NCBI GenBank assembly: GCA_021234155.1
Contig: JAJEKV010000021.1
Span: 20,199,592 to 20,263,591, forward strand
DNA: 64,000 nucleotides
Direction: 5' to 3'
DNA from: Isoetes taiwanensis
Taxonomy: Eukaryota; Streptophyta; Lycopodiopsida; Isoetales; Isoetaceae
Shown here in pieces: positions 1 to 11,289 of this stretch. The notes beneath the pieces were generated by a model that was not told where the DNA came from, ran no database searches, and worked only from the letters and a program-made list of their open reading frames with translations. The position numbers and the translations under genes were made by a program. How positions within the stretch are numbered: position 1 is the stretch's first letter; each line of letters opens with the position of its first letter.

Positions 1-31
1 AAACCACATCTAAAGATGATCATTTTATAAT

Positions 32-217
32 TCAGGATGACAATTCTTTCAATGCTGGCATCCACAAGACCATGCTATCAATCCCACTAACATGCCCTGC
101 ACATCTAGGTGCTTGCCACATTTTGTATTGATGTTCAACCAAAAGCTCTTCAATATCCACATTTGATGATAGGCCTGGTCGTACAAAAAACCTGCATAAT
201 AGAAATCTTCTTATCAA
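32..217 (-). CDS. possible terminal exon of an unrecognised gene
   Basis: On the minus strand a TTATGCAG acceptor-like site is followed by about 55 open codons ending at a stop near position 32. The peptide (about FFVRPGLSSNVDIEELL, ending in MPALKELSS) has ordinary amino-acid composition and is not low complexity. I do not recognise the family. It could be a last exon of a gene whose upstream exons are not obvious to the right, or a chance open frame. No start codon or polyadenylation context supports it independently. Confidence 0.2.
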   Translation of the reverse strand: MIRRFLLCRFFVRPGLSSNVDIEELLVEHQYKMWQAPRCAGHVSGIDSMVLWMPALKELSS

Positions 218-1815
218 TCCTTTATCCCTTGAGAAGAATCCAATTTTCTAACTCTTATACAAACTCAAAATAAACGATTTTGGTGGTAAAATGCTCAATT
301 CTTATCAGTCTGCACATGGGTTTTTCTAACTCTAAACTCTTATGGGTCTGCAATGCTAAACAGATTATTTATATCCTTGAATCATGGAGAAGATACGCTA
401 TCTTTGCAAAACAGAGGGGCAGCATTAAATCAAGCATGCTCAAGAAGATAAAAAAGAAAAAAGGTTCTAATTTTGATTCTTGGGCATATCGACTTTAAGA
501 GACAAAACCTTTATATCAACCTCCTCGCCAATGGTAGCAAGCATTAGCAGTTGTCATATGACCCGTTATGCAACTTGGGAATTGACTGTTTGACCAAGAA
601 GAATGATTCTGCTTTGAAGCACATCGACCGCAAGTCTACGATATTCCCTGGAGTAATCACTTCCGACTTATTGAGGAGAACCCTTTTAGCTGCTGTGATG
701 GTAACACCGACCAAAAAAAACTAGAACACATTAATCGACTAAGACAAGAGAAAGGCGTAAACATGCTTGACTTACTTTGAAAAATAAACCGCGTAAAACA
801 AATTTGAAGGAAATTTATTCGAGGAGAGCTCCATAATAGAACAAGTCCTCGGCGGGACGAATTTGTTGCCTTGTGGAAAAGGAGTGGCGACCATCTTCTC
901 GAAGAACCGGGCTTTGACTCGAAAAGAAGAATGAGACAAAGAGAGTTCTTCAAACCCAACGTGGGCATAAGACTGCCTACTTCGGTGCCCTAACAAGTGA
1001 GTAATGAGGCTTCAAATAGAGGGACCTTTTTCCCCAAACATGCTCCTCAAACATGCAAGATCTTATCTTCTCCAAGAATTTTACTTTCCCAAAGGCCGAA
1101 GTTTCTATCCGCTAAAATGACAGAGCTCTTGATGTGTAAAGCCGTAAGAGTTTCACCTAATTTATGCCGCAATGTAGGCGTGAGTGGCGTAAAGATAAAT
1201 CTAGCATGTCTGGCATGCCTAGAAGCTGACTTCCAACATCTCCGGAGAGATCCTTCCTACGATATTCCTATTCGCAAATCGAAGCAGATGTGAGATGCAG
1301 GAATGATAAAACGCTGATTGTTTTAAAGATTAAAGAACCTGTTGTTTTGCCCTCTTTCCATGCTGCTGTCAAGCATTCAATCTACAAAAAATAGGTCAAG
1401 AATACATATCCGGGGTGGCACTATGAATGGTGCCGGAGTGGCAAAGGCAAAGCTCGACGCTGGTGTAGAGAGAAAGCTTGATGCCGATAGACGACGATGC
1501 ATTAGCCTGCCATGGCCGGTATGCCTTCTTCCTTCAACCAGTTATCTAGTTATCCAGTTGGAATATCTGTGATCGAGAACGCATGAGATTGCCAGTTTAC
1601 AGGGAGCAATAGGTTTGGAGCAGTCATTAGCATATCTAGGTATATTCTAGCATATACTTAGGATATGACACGAACCCACATAAACAAGGTTTTGCCCCCC
1701 TAGGGGCAACCCAAAAATGACAAGAAACCATATCTAGTGGTTTGGTGCAGTTAATTATGCCAATTATTTTATATGTTCCTTAGAGTAACCAGTATGGACA
1801 GCCACACCCGTTTAG
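218..1815. other. unassigned region with short open frames only
   Basis: I see no recognisable gene here. Plus-strand reading around 640-1290 gives long partly open stretches in one frame (about 660-960, then 997-1290) broken by stops, which could be an old coding relic of unknown family. The stretch 1640-1740 is AT-rich with a C-run. Nothing allows a functional name. Confidence 0.3.
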
Positions 1816-1920
1816 GTGATACCTACGAATAATTACAATTCAGACCAATGGAAGAAGGCTATGATGGAAGAGCTTAGCTCTTTTAAAAGGACAAATACAT
1901 ATGAATATGTAGCAAAATAA
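1816..1920 (+). pseudogene. Ty1/copia reverse transcriptase, 5' fragment
   Basis: Translation in the frame starting at 1816 gives the start of the copia RT domain, with SDQWKKAMMEELSSFK matching the family pattern W-K-x-A-M-x-E-E. The frame reaches TYEYV and then hits TAA at 1918. The rest of the RT resumes at 4183, where the next expected residues (DKPQGK) begin. The element is therefore interrupted at a precise codon boundary by about 2.27 kb of later insertions. No upstream integrase or gag is visible, so it is a truncated relic. Confidence 0.8.
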
Positions 1921-1928
1921 CAGGGGGT
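1903..1928 (+). repeat. 26-bp direct repeat, copy 1
   Basis: An exact 26-bp match to 3639-3664, beginning GAATATGTAGC and ending CAGGGGGT. Copy 1 lies at the end of the 5' copia RT fragment. The pair brackets 1929-3638 and behaves like a long target-site duplication, although no poly(A) or terminal repeat marks the enclosed DNA. Confidence 0.7.
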
Positions 1929-3638
1929 TATTTTTGTATTTTTATACACTTTTTAACATGGTTTTCATATGATTTGGCGATCGTATTGAATGAGCTGTAC
2001 TAATTAGTACTTCTAGAGTGCGCGTTGTATTTTGTTATCAAAAAATCCATGTTGTAATGGTCTACCCCCTTCATTTTCCTATTTCGTTCCCTCAGGCATG
2101 CAAAGCTCGAGCATTTTTGTATTAGGGTTTTGAACCCTCTTTTTCTCTCAAGCTTAAAAAATTTTTTAAGGACGCTTCAGGATCTCTCGCTTAGGATTGG
2201 CTTCCATGATTTTTGTGTGGTGGTTTCCGGGAATAAACCCCCGGGATTTTGCGTGGTTGAATTTATTACGGCATGCACACAAGTCCACGAATTTGCGGGG
2301 CCGGACTTGGTTTGCTACTGCTTGCCTTCTTTGTTTAGGAGGTGGACCGGAAGGATTGGGGCCATTATGCAAGACGCTTAACCGGCACCGAGTAGAAGCC
2401 CGCCTCGGGCTATGTTCCCACCGCAAGATAGCCGCTCCTCTATAGCCAGTGTCCGATCCGTGGGTCCGTAAGGAAACATGAGCTTTTGGGATTTTGATTT
2501 CATGTGTTGTTTAGCAAGTAATTAAATGCATCGAGCTTGCTTTTCTACTTTTCGAGCTTGAAATTTTGGGTTTAGGGTCTCTCGCGCAAAGGGGGTTCTT
2601 CGCACTTTCAAGCAGCTTGAAGACCAGCCTTCCTTGGTTTAGAGCTTAAAGACGATCTTGGGTGTTGATTATTAAGTAAATTGGGTACCGCAAAAAACGT
2701 GTCTATGGTGTGAAGCCATGGCGTAAAAAGACTTTTCGTGGGTATTTTTTTAGCTATTTATGACCTACATGAGTTCCACAGCGTCCGATTCTGAAGTTAA
2801 GTCTTTTGTAAGGATCAACTTGTAAAGAATTGTATACTAGTGGCTAAGATGTACATGTTCAAGCTCCAATCTTCAAGGCTCAAGCCAATGATGGAATGTC
2901 GTTGGTCACAAGTGGGTTGGAATTTTATACCGTAAATAGCCTAGCCGGGCTATCAAAGTTGTGTTTGTTGATCCGGCATTCATCCCTCCATTTTTCTCAA
3001 AGTTGGTTCTTTTGCTCTATAAACCGTAGAAGTTTCGTGGCACACAATTTTCTTTTCGTTGACTTGTACAAAGATATGATTGAGATCAAATTTTGGCTCG
3101 ATGATAAGGAAAATATCCACTCTTTGAACTTCTATATAACAAATTTGCTAGACATTTTAGCACCCGTAGATATTACATTTTGTTCTTAGATTTGCTCATG
3201 CATTTTGTTTGTTTTTCTCTTCCAAAATTTGCAGCCGGTATTAGCTCGATCCAACAAAGATAATCGGATATGTTTATTCATGGCATGATTTGTGTCTGAA
3301 TTTTATGTTGAAGTAATAAGAAGGTCAGGGCAGTCCAAAGACGATGTTATTTGATCCAAAGATGTGATTGTCATTTGATCTATTCAAGATTCAGCGCTAG
3401 ATGCCATGATAGTTTGATATAGATGATAGACAAATGCACTTATTTTCTAGCCACTTTTTCCCCTTGGATTATTTTAAGAGTTAAAGGAAGCATCTAAGGA
3501 ATTGGCTCAGGGCTTGTGTTCTAAACTTCTGTGACCATTGAAGGTACATTTCTTCTTTCAAATATATTGTGCCATTATCTTAACTCGAGGATTCAAGTTC
3601 TGCTCCATTTCATCAGTTTGACAAAAATGCAAATATTA
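1929..3638. other. 1.7-kb insert between 26-bp direct repeats, no recognised content
   Basis: This segment lies inside the split copia RT and is flanked by exact 26-bp direct repeats. It has only short open frames (2130-2445 and 2896-3189) with no recognisable domain. The stretch near 2125, with a TTAGGGTTTTGAACCC-like motif followed by CT-rich sequence, resembles a plant 5' UTR, but this is weak. It could be a non-autonomous element or a retroposed non-coding transcript. Confidence 0.4.
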
Positions 3639-3664
3639 GAATATGTAGCAAAATAACAGGGGGT
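3639..3664 (+). repeat. 26-bp direct repeat, copy 2
   Basis: Identical to 1903-1928. It is followed not by copia sequence but by a further insert (3665-3870) and a MITE (3871-4183), so at least two insertion events occurred at this site. Confidence 0.7.
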
Positions 3665-3870
3665 CTAACATGATTTGTTGAAATCGTCATGGTGTTTCTT
3701 AAAATAATGGTGATGCATACCTCTGTTCCTATTGTTGTCTTATTCTATTTACGTCATCATGTTACATGTTATCGCGATATACAACTCTCTTGTTTTTGTA
3801 AAGGGCCCCGAAGGGGCCAAAAAAAATTTAATTAACATAAACTATTACATTCAACACTTTTAAATTAAAT
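3665..3870 (+). other. possible retroposon 3' end with GC hairpin and A-run
   Basis: The segment ends with a TTGTTTTTGTAAAG stretch, a strong stem-loop (GGCCCC at 3804-3809 pairing with GGGGCC at 3813-3818) and an A-run, then AT-rich DNA. This architecture is reminiscent of the 3' ends of some plant non-LTR retroposons. No coding sequence is left, so assignment to a family is not possible. Confidence 0.3.
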
Positions 3871-4183
3871 TCCCCCTTAAACCCCCTTTGGTTTGGGTGC
3901 ATATTCACACGGGGGGTTACTCCGGGCAACGAGAGCTGTCAGATGGGCATATTTGCCCTTTATTCCAACATCTGGGTCGTACATAGCGATCCTCGTTTGT
4001 GGGGTATGCATGTACAAGTTTTTGTATACTGTATATTAGGATTTGCAAAATACTATAAGGTTTGAGATAATGTACTTAATGGTGTTAATTTTGTACATGT
4101 ATTATAAAATTTTTAGGGCTCTCGCTGCCCTACGTAACCCCCCGTGTGAATATGCACCCAAACCAAAGGGGGTTTAAGGGGGA
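3871..4183. mobile_element. MITE-like element with 65-bp terminal inverted repeats
   Basis: Positions 3872-3937 and 4118-4182 are near-perfect inverted repeats of about 65 bp (outer bases CCCCCTTAAACCCCC and the complement), separated by about 180 bp of AT-rich DNA. No open frame of note is present. The right end abuts copia codons that directly continue the RT broken at about 1908. No clear target duplication is seen at the ends; the left flank is AT-rich DNA of another insert. This looks like a non-autonomous DNA transposon. Confidence 0.75.
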
Positions 4184-4797
4184 CAAACCACAAGGGAAGA
4201 ATATTGTAGGAAGTAAATGGATCTTTAAATTGAAAAAGGGAAATGATGGATTGAGAAAATACAAGGCAAGGCTTGTGGCCCAGGGATTTACACAACGGAA
4301 AGGCATTGATTTTGATGACACCTTTGCTCCCCTGATTAAATTGACAAGCATTAGGACCTTGCTGGCATATGCAAATGCAAATGATTTGGAACTACACCAT
4401 ATGGATGTCAAGACAGCTTTTTTAAATGCCAAATTGGAGGAAGAGGTATATATGCAGCAGGCAAAAGGTTTTGAAGTAGAAGGAAATAAAGTCTGGAAGC
4501 TCAAATGGGCTGAGGCAATCACCGTGCAAATGGTGCTTGTGTATTGATAATTTTCTGAAGGAGCATGGATTTATAAAACTGAAAAATGAAGGTAATTTGT
4601 ACAAATTCAGTCTTGGGAATGAATTTTGCATTATTGCATTGTACGCGGATGATTGTATTATGGTTTCTAACAAAGTGGAATGCTTGAACAAGTGTAAAAC
4701 AGTTTTGAAGGACAGATTTGAGATGGCAGATTTAGGAGAATTACAAAAATTCTTGGGAATCGAAGTTGTAAGAGAAAATTCTTGTCGGATTCGTCCC
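4183..4797 (+). pseudogene. Ty1/copia reverse transcriptase, 3' fragment
   Basis: Continues the RT interrupted at 1908. It reads DKPQGKNIVGSKWIFKLKKG, then ARLVAQGFTQRKGIDFDDTF, the motif-A region HHMDVKTAFLNA, and after a frameshift near 4500 the catalytic ALYADDCIM box and FEMADLGELQKFLGIEV. All are standard copia RT landmarks. It ends at TAG (4798-4800) before any RNase H. One frameshift and truncation make it non-functional. Confidence 0.9.
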
Positions 4798-4989
4798 TAG
4801 GGTGCAAGGAATAAGATGTCTGACTAAGGAAGTTTCATTTGATGCATTGCTCTAAATTTCGCATTGCTACAATGCTCAAAGGTCTGCTTCAGTAATAGTC
4901 ATCCATATTTTATTATGCTGTTTTTTCAATAATGTCTCCATGGTTTTTTATAACTTGCATTGATGTATCTTGAACAAAACTGTAGCATT

Positions 4990-5262
4990 CTTATGGCTTT
5001 GGAAATATGCAACTAAAGTTGTCTTGAAAATCTTCAAACGCAAGGATGGCGAAAGTCTGGAACCGCAGGTCGGTCTTGAATTCCTGGATTGTCTCACAGA
5101 CCAAGCGCTAGAAGGGGAGCTTCCGTAGCAGCAGCTTCGTGGCCTTCTGGTACTTGCAAATTTCCTTTAAGGCCACGTGCCCAGTCTGAATCGATGCGGT
5201 TTCTTTGGGGGCACCGCTCTCTGGGTCTGTGTCAGCTTCTTGGGCAAGGTCTTGCCCCCTGT
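4990..5262 (-). pseudogene. histone H3 pseudogene fragment
   Basis: Minus-strand translation matches histone H3 from the tail into the core: TGGK..PKKL (tail), PKKPHRFRLGT (H3 KKPHRFRPGT), then after a one-base loss at about 5177, VALKEICKYQKATKLLLRKL, PF-stop-RLV, and EFKTDLRFQTFAILAF. The basic tail is about four residues shorter than canonical H3. A stop replaces Gln in the PFQRLV motif, and similarity ends after the LALQEA-equivalent, so the second half of the histone fold is missing. Its tail joins in frame to the ORF described at 5170-6163. Confidence 0.85.
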
Positions 5263-6163
5263 TACTGGATGAGGCGGGGCTGCATCCACTCGGTCTTGCC
5301 AGCGGGCAGAACTTGTGGCCTTCCCAATACCCCCAATCGTCTTGAGTTTCTCCTTATAGGCACTTCCCAACTTATGGGCGGTAGATTTCTGCCGTCTCTT
5401 AACCGTAGGGGTCTCTGTCTGATCAAGGCCGCGTTGGTTATCCTGCTCTGGATTTGGTTGCTGCTGTTGTTGGTCCTGACTGTGCTTGGCAAGCTCCTCC
5501 GCTTGCCGTTGCTGCTCGGCACTATCAGCCTCTTCTTGTGCGGCACCGGCTACGGCCATGCTTGCCTCAACCTCAGCGTGGCGTCGGGCCGTAATCCTCC
5601 GTAGCAGCTCCGCATGATAGCGGTCCGGCCGGGCTTGTATGTCCAGCTGGATCTCTATCAAGTGGTCCACCTTAAAGCAAGGTGGAACTTCACCCCAAGC
5701 AAAACTTTGGGTGGCTTCATCGTACTCGTAAGGAGGAAGATCGAAAGGGTTTCTGGCTATGATGGCTCTTCCATCACCCAAATAAATATATTCCCCTCTC
5801 CATCTCCCGGGTGTCATCCCCACGAGCAAGTTCTCGGATCCTGGCAACTTCCCTCCGGACAGCTTCTTCCTCCGTAACTTCCACACATGCAGGCAGATAA
5901 AACTTGACTAACATCAGAACTTGGTCGGGCTGTTCGACCAAGGTATAAGGCTGGAGGAGGTTAAGCTTTATCAAGAAGCGCTCGGACAAGTGGAAGATAG
6001 GATAAGAAATCCTATGGCCGGCGACGAAGCGTTGCACAAGCTCAGTCAAAAGTAGCTCCACCAGATGCGGGTCAGTGGCGAGATGCTCTCCAAGTTGGGC
6101 AAATATTTGGGGCACACTAAAGTTGCTGGGACATAGGGTACCTTTGGTGCGTGCCATATTCAT
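5170..6163 (-). pseudogene. gag-like ORF of a minus-strand LTR element, fused to H3 tail
   Basis: Two overlapping minus-strand frames (6163 to about 5774, and 5886 to 5167) together encode about 330 residues starting MNMARTKGTLCPSNF. One frameshift lies near 5785-5810, where IYLFG-stop and YIYLGDGRAII overlap. The middle is acidic then Ala/Glu/Gln-rich (ELLRRITARRHAEVEAS, a QQQQQ run), suggesting a coiled coil. The C-terminus becomes histone H3-like from TGGK onward. It lies downstream of an LTR and primer site on the same strand, the place expected for gag, but I do not recognise a gag domain. A host-derived chimeric gene is the alternative. Confidence 0.55.
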
Positions 6164-6762
6164 TGGAATGGAGAAAGAAAGGTGAGAGAGGAGGCGCTAG
6201 TAGGTGACGACGGCGTAGGGCAAAGGCGGAGGTGGAGCGCTTTAAGCTTCTACTCCGGCGGCTATGGCGGACGGGCGAGGCGGGTGCTCAAGCAAAAGAG
6301 AAGAGTAAAAAAAAATAACCGTCACTTTTATTTTTAAATTCAAAAATTTTTAGTTTTAACTTTTTTTTTTTTAATTTATATGGCGGCAGAATACGTGTTT
6401 TTATACGCCGGGCGCCGCTTGAATTATACGTGCTCCTCTCATGATTCTAAGACGCCCAAATTAGAGCGGCATCCGAGTACGTTTTTGGGTCCCATAACTG
6501 CTATTTCGATGCCGAATGTCGATGTCCCTAGGGTATTTGAATCATGCCAGACGCGTTGGCACAGAAATCTCGTTCATCCGAGCTACCTGGAGAAAGTTAT
6601 GGCACTTGGAACATACAAACCCCTTGCTTCAATATCAGAACCTATTCCCTCTACTATAGAACACTCTCCTACTCAACTTTAGTACTCCCATAACTGGGTC
6701 AACCCGCATGCTAACTACAGAGTTAGGCTATGGCCAGTTCAATGACTTGGTCTACAAATCAT
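6164..6762 (-). other. presumed leader between primer site and gag-like ORF
   Basis: On the minus strand this lies between the primer-binding site and the gag-like ATG. It contains A/T homopolymers (6300-6380) and a 100-codon plus-strand frame (6380-6682) that I do not recognise. No zinc knuckle, protease or RT motif is visible. Confidence 0.35.
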
Positions 6763-6774
6763 GCTCTGATACCA
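6763..6774 (-). promoter_or_regulatory. tRNA-iMet primer-binding site
   Basis: The minus strand reads TGGTATCAGAGC, the exact complement of the 3' end of plant initiator tRNA-Met. It starts one base after the LTR terminus TCACA. This fixes the element orientation as minus and the LTR boundary at 6776. Confidence 0.85.
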
Positions 6775-7769
6775 CTGTGACGCTCCCAGAATCTATAGGA
6801 TGCTCCCATCATACAAATACGGGAAATTCCCTCCCGTGGCGACTATATCACCATGGTAGCCCCGGTCATACTTCACCACTTGGGATGGCCAAGTGATCAG
6901 GCCGAACACGGAGGTGTCATCCGTCCCACGTCCTCTATGGGGATCCTATCACCGAAGCGTACATACATGTTAGCATACAACAATCATCTTTGAAACAATA
7001 TATCACCACGAAAGGTGGCCCCATCCATCATCATCAATGAAAAGACAATACAACCATAAATAACATGAACAATACACCATGACAAGGGCACTGCCCGGGG
7101 CTCTCAGACTCCATGGGATCAACTGACGGTCAGGCCTCAAGATATCAACAAACAGAAGTATAACATGGCGTTGGCTTGCATAAGACAATGGCTAGGGTAG
7201 TCCACGCTATCCGCCCCCTCACATCTGCCCACTTTGAAGATAGGCTAAAACATGCTATGGGGTGATTGTAGCCTTCCTGAGATGCAATCTCATGGAATCA
7301 CCCTATGAGACTACTCGGGGTTATATCTCCCCGATCCAGGATAAGGAGCCCGTGGAAGTTTTTTTTTTTTTTTTTTTTTTTTGAAGGGGCGACAAGCTTT
7401 ATTCACCAACTAAAAACTAGAGCAAATATAAAATGCAACGACGAGATTATAACCCCGCTGGACAAAACCGATCCAACGGGCACAACCACCGCCTATGCAA
7501 AAATGAATGAATCAAGGTAAGTATGCCCGACGACTTTCTTCTCTTGATCAAGAGAAGAACAATTGTAAGCCATAACAATTTTATTTTGCTCCCAATCGAA
7601 GAACAATCTCATCTTCCGTTGACCATAAAAGCCCGACCACATGCGAGACGAAAAGCTCGTTTCCGTGGTTTAGGCCAAGCATCGATAGATAGCAAAGCGT
7701 AATTTGCTGGGCTAGATCGAGACGCGTGCGAATAGGGTCAACAACCAAGACCATGCTCGCCAAAGCCGC

Positions 7770-10700
7770 TCACACAAGAAAAACAATGCTCAATACTCTC
7801 AACCCTTTGTTGGCATAAAGAATGAGCTCAAATCGATTATCCATTTTATGGACTAACCCGTGACTCGAGGCATCTATGGATCACTTGCCACCACAAAACT
7901 ACTACTTTGGGATGAAGCGGCTTTATCCCATACCCATATCCAAACACTTTTCCATTGTGGCTGAGGGACCTGAAGATGCCACCTATTAGATGGAGGCAGG
8001 ATTTCAGAATGCAAAAGCAATTTATACACAGAAGACACAAACCGCCCGGCCGGATATCCCGATGGCAACCCCATACGACTACCTTAATCAGGAACGTAAT
8101 CCCGTGGCAACAATGCAAAGAATATGATTCCAGATTACTGCATCCCATCCAGTACAACAAGAACTTTGTTGTAAATGCTTCCCATGACAAGAGATGACCA
8201 GACTCATACCAAGCTGCAATAGTGCTTATACCACCGCTATCCATCGTCATTAAGGCCTTTTGGATGAACAACCACACTTAGAGGCACATTCTCCGGAGTG
8301 TCCCGCAAAGGAATCCACCGCGAAGATTGAGTGGACAATCAAGACATGCCTCGTGATTAATATAGAAAAGAGACCTGACAGTGTCCCAAGCAGCAAGCAA
8401 CCCCTTTAGAAATGGAGAAGCATTAGGATACGGATGTATATGATAAAGCAAAGCCCAAGGAAGGAGGGACTTAATGGTAGCCTTATGAAATGGGAGACAA
8501 TGCTGGATCGACTGCACCAACAACCTCAGGCCAAGAGAATCATCCTTACCAATGAAAATCCTCCAAATAAACTTTGATATCATCACCTTGCTTTGGAGGT
8601 GAAAATCCAACATACCAAGACCACCAGCTACTTTAGGTCTAATGCATTTCGCCCAAGCTACCTTGACCACCGCTCCTAACTCATTTCCACCCCAAATAAA
8701 ATTTCTGACAATACGCACAATCTCCTCCATCTTACACTCCGGAGCTAATAGAGCAAGCAGACGCCATGTAGACATGAGTATTACTAGGAACACATTTAGC
8801 CACAGTGATTCTACCGGGCATGGACAGTTTAGCTGTATTCCACCAAAACAAGTGCTTCAAGCAACCCACTAATGATTTCATCCCAAGCATCCGAGCGGTA
8901 GACGTGAATTTCAACGGGATACCAAGCAACTTTGTGGTATTGCCATGCAGAAGAATCTTCTATGGATAGTCCAAAACACAGGGAGGGATGGGACTGTCCA
9001 ACGTCCACAAAGCTGTACATTTTTGCCACCCTAAAAGAACTCCTGATGCTAAGGAGAATGTGTCTAATAATAGCTTAGCATTACGAAGATTCTCGGAATT
9101 TTAAATTAGGAACAAAAAAAGTGTCATCGGCATATTGGTTACATACCTCTTGAGAACCATCGTTTATTGGAAGGCCTTGAATAACGCCATCTTGGGTAGC
9201 CACGGAGAAGAGCTGGGATAATACTTCTGCCACAATTGTGAAAAGCAAGGGAGCTAAAGGACAACCTTGCCGAATTCCTCTACCCACTACAAAAATATCG
9301 ATGGCTCATACGAAAAGGACAAGCTCTCGGGCTGATGTATGGAGCTTCATGACATTCCTTGTGAATGACTCCCCAAATCCAAGTGCAAGAAGACACTTCT
9401 CCAAGAAACTCCAATCAACACTATCGTAAGCTTTAGCAAAAAATCAAGCTTAAGATACATCGCTCTATGACCACATGTCGGGCCCAATATATTCCTTTAT
9501 ATGCAAAGCAGCCCGTTGTTGAGAATACGACGACGAGGGAGAAAGCCGGTTGTGTTGACGAGATAGCGTCGCCCAAAATGTCTCGACTCTTTTCGCCAAT
9601 GTCTTAGCAAAGATCTTGCACACAGGAGGAAAGCAAATGTAATAGGTCGCCAAATGAAATAGTCTTGGGTTCCTTTTGCTCTTTGGAATGAGAGAGATAC
9701 AACCTCATTCAAAATCTTATCAAGGCTCCTAAATCAAAACTCACAAAAGGCATCATATAAGTCATCCTCCAACTAGTCCCATCACTTCTGAAAGAATTCA
9801 ATAGGAAAGCCATCAAGACCCAGGGGCATTTGTCCCTTTTCAAGAGAGCCACCGCTTTTTAAGTCCTCCTTCACGATATCGGACTCAAGAAGCAACCTCT
9901 CGCTCTTTAGAAACAATGCGACGCACCTTAATCAACACAGCCAATTGCATGTCCTTCCGAAAGGGCAATGGGTGTCGCCAAGAATGAAGAGAAGTGATGA
10001 TGAAGATATTGCTTAAGATTCACCAGATCGGAGATAAGAGCGCCATCCGCAACACCAAATAATGTATAGAAGTGGCGAAGTTTCCTTCTTCTTGCAGCCA
10101 AAAAGAACCGGGTCTATCTTCGTCCTTGAACCATCGCAACCCCGCTTCACCTTGGCTTCAAAGAACTTTTACAGTTTCCATAGCCTTGATCTCGAGATAA
10201 TAACTCCTTTTCTCTCGACTCCACTAGTATGGCTACGAGCACGCGAGTACTTCTAATTCCCCTGGTACAATGCAAATAATAGTCCTCTAGCTTGAGCTCC
10301 GACTCTCCCATATTCTTTTGCAATGACTTCACTGCAGGACAACGCTGCAACAACCCCATACATGCCCCCTCGAGGTGAGAAGGCCCGAGACCAAGCCCGG
10401 ACTATAGCCAAGTTTGAACTCATCATCCTCCAAGTACTTGCAATTAAGCTTAAAAGTAGGTCCCGGTAGGTCGATGACAATTAGCCACATCATTAGTTAG
10501 GAGTTGTGGATTATGATCAAACACCTGAGCTATCCGTAAGATTTGAGCGGCGAAAATTTGCTAGCCGAGTAGCCGCACAAGTCTTAAAGTATCCTCTATC
10601 ATGCCTTGCATAAGCTCCGCCAGCTCTCGACCAACCATTACACCACACGAAAGGACCGATCACCATCAATCTCTATAAGTGACTATCATGTAAAAGGCGA

Positions 10701-11199
10701 GCCATTGTTCTCGCCGAATCCTTGCACCACTTCGTAGGGCTGCGACCACTTCTATCTCTTTTCCAACCTCGACCATATTAAAGTCGCCAACGCGAGCAAC
10801 CATGCAACATTCCCGCCTAAGTCAAGAACTTTACTCCCTCGAGTTGCCCACAAAGCACCACCACGACGAGGTCGATTATGAGCATATACATTTATCAAAC
10901 CCCATTCTTGGCCCCTTATCTTTCCATTTGATTATTATCCACCGCCCGAACCTATCTCGCTTGAGTAAAAGTGACATCCACGTAAGACTTCCACGCAAGA
11001 AGTTACACCAACCTTTATATGCATCGCCAGCAGACACCAAGACATTATAGTCACGTCCAAATACATTAACTACTTTATGTACATCACCTCGGCATTTATG
11101 CTCTTGAAGGCAACAAAGGTCGAGAAAACTTAGACAGTAAAGAGACAACCTACTTCTTTTACTTGGGGAAGAAGCCACTCCCCTCACATTCCAAGACAA
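7770..11199 (-). pseudogene. LINE ORF2: endonuclease, reverse transcriptase, zf-RVT
   Basis: The ORF2 product would nick the target and prime reverse transcription. The endonuclease start (11199-10876) has SWNVRGV and the LCCLQEHKC box of APE-type nucleases. RT pieces include GRGIRQGCPLAPLLF and QYADDT (9287-9081). The thumb and connection (8929-8278) have AWAKCIRPKVAGGLGMLDF. The C-terminus (8277 to about 7770) has KPLHPKVVVLWWQ and a zf-RVT-like HSLCQQ..ESIEHCF. Many stops and frameshifts show long decay. Confidence 0.85.
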
Positions 11200-11289
11200 C
11201 AGTCCATGTGACCAAAAATATTATGTTCCACCTCCATACCAATAGAGCCAGCATCAACCACGCCCATCTCAAATGGTTCTCAAGGGAGG

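Noticed and set aside
4183-4200. A third copy of the 26-bp direct repeat at the copia resumption point
   Set aside because: GACAAACCACAAGGG only loosely resembles the repeat's GCAAAATAACAGGGG part. It is better explained as the genuine copia codons for DKPQGK.
5089-5604. 171-codon plus-strand frame
   Set aside because: It is antisense to the gag/H3 ORF, which has recognisable content on the minus strand.
6380-6682. 100-codon plus-strand frame between primer site and gag-like ORF as a retroelement gene
   Set aside because: It lies on the opposite strand to the element and has no recognisable motif; not enough to call a gene.
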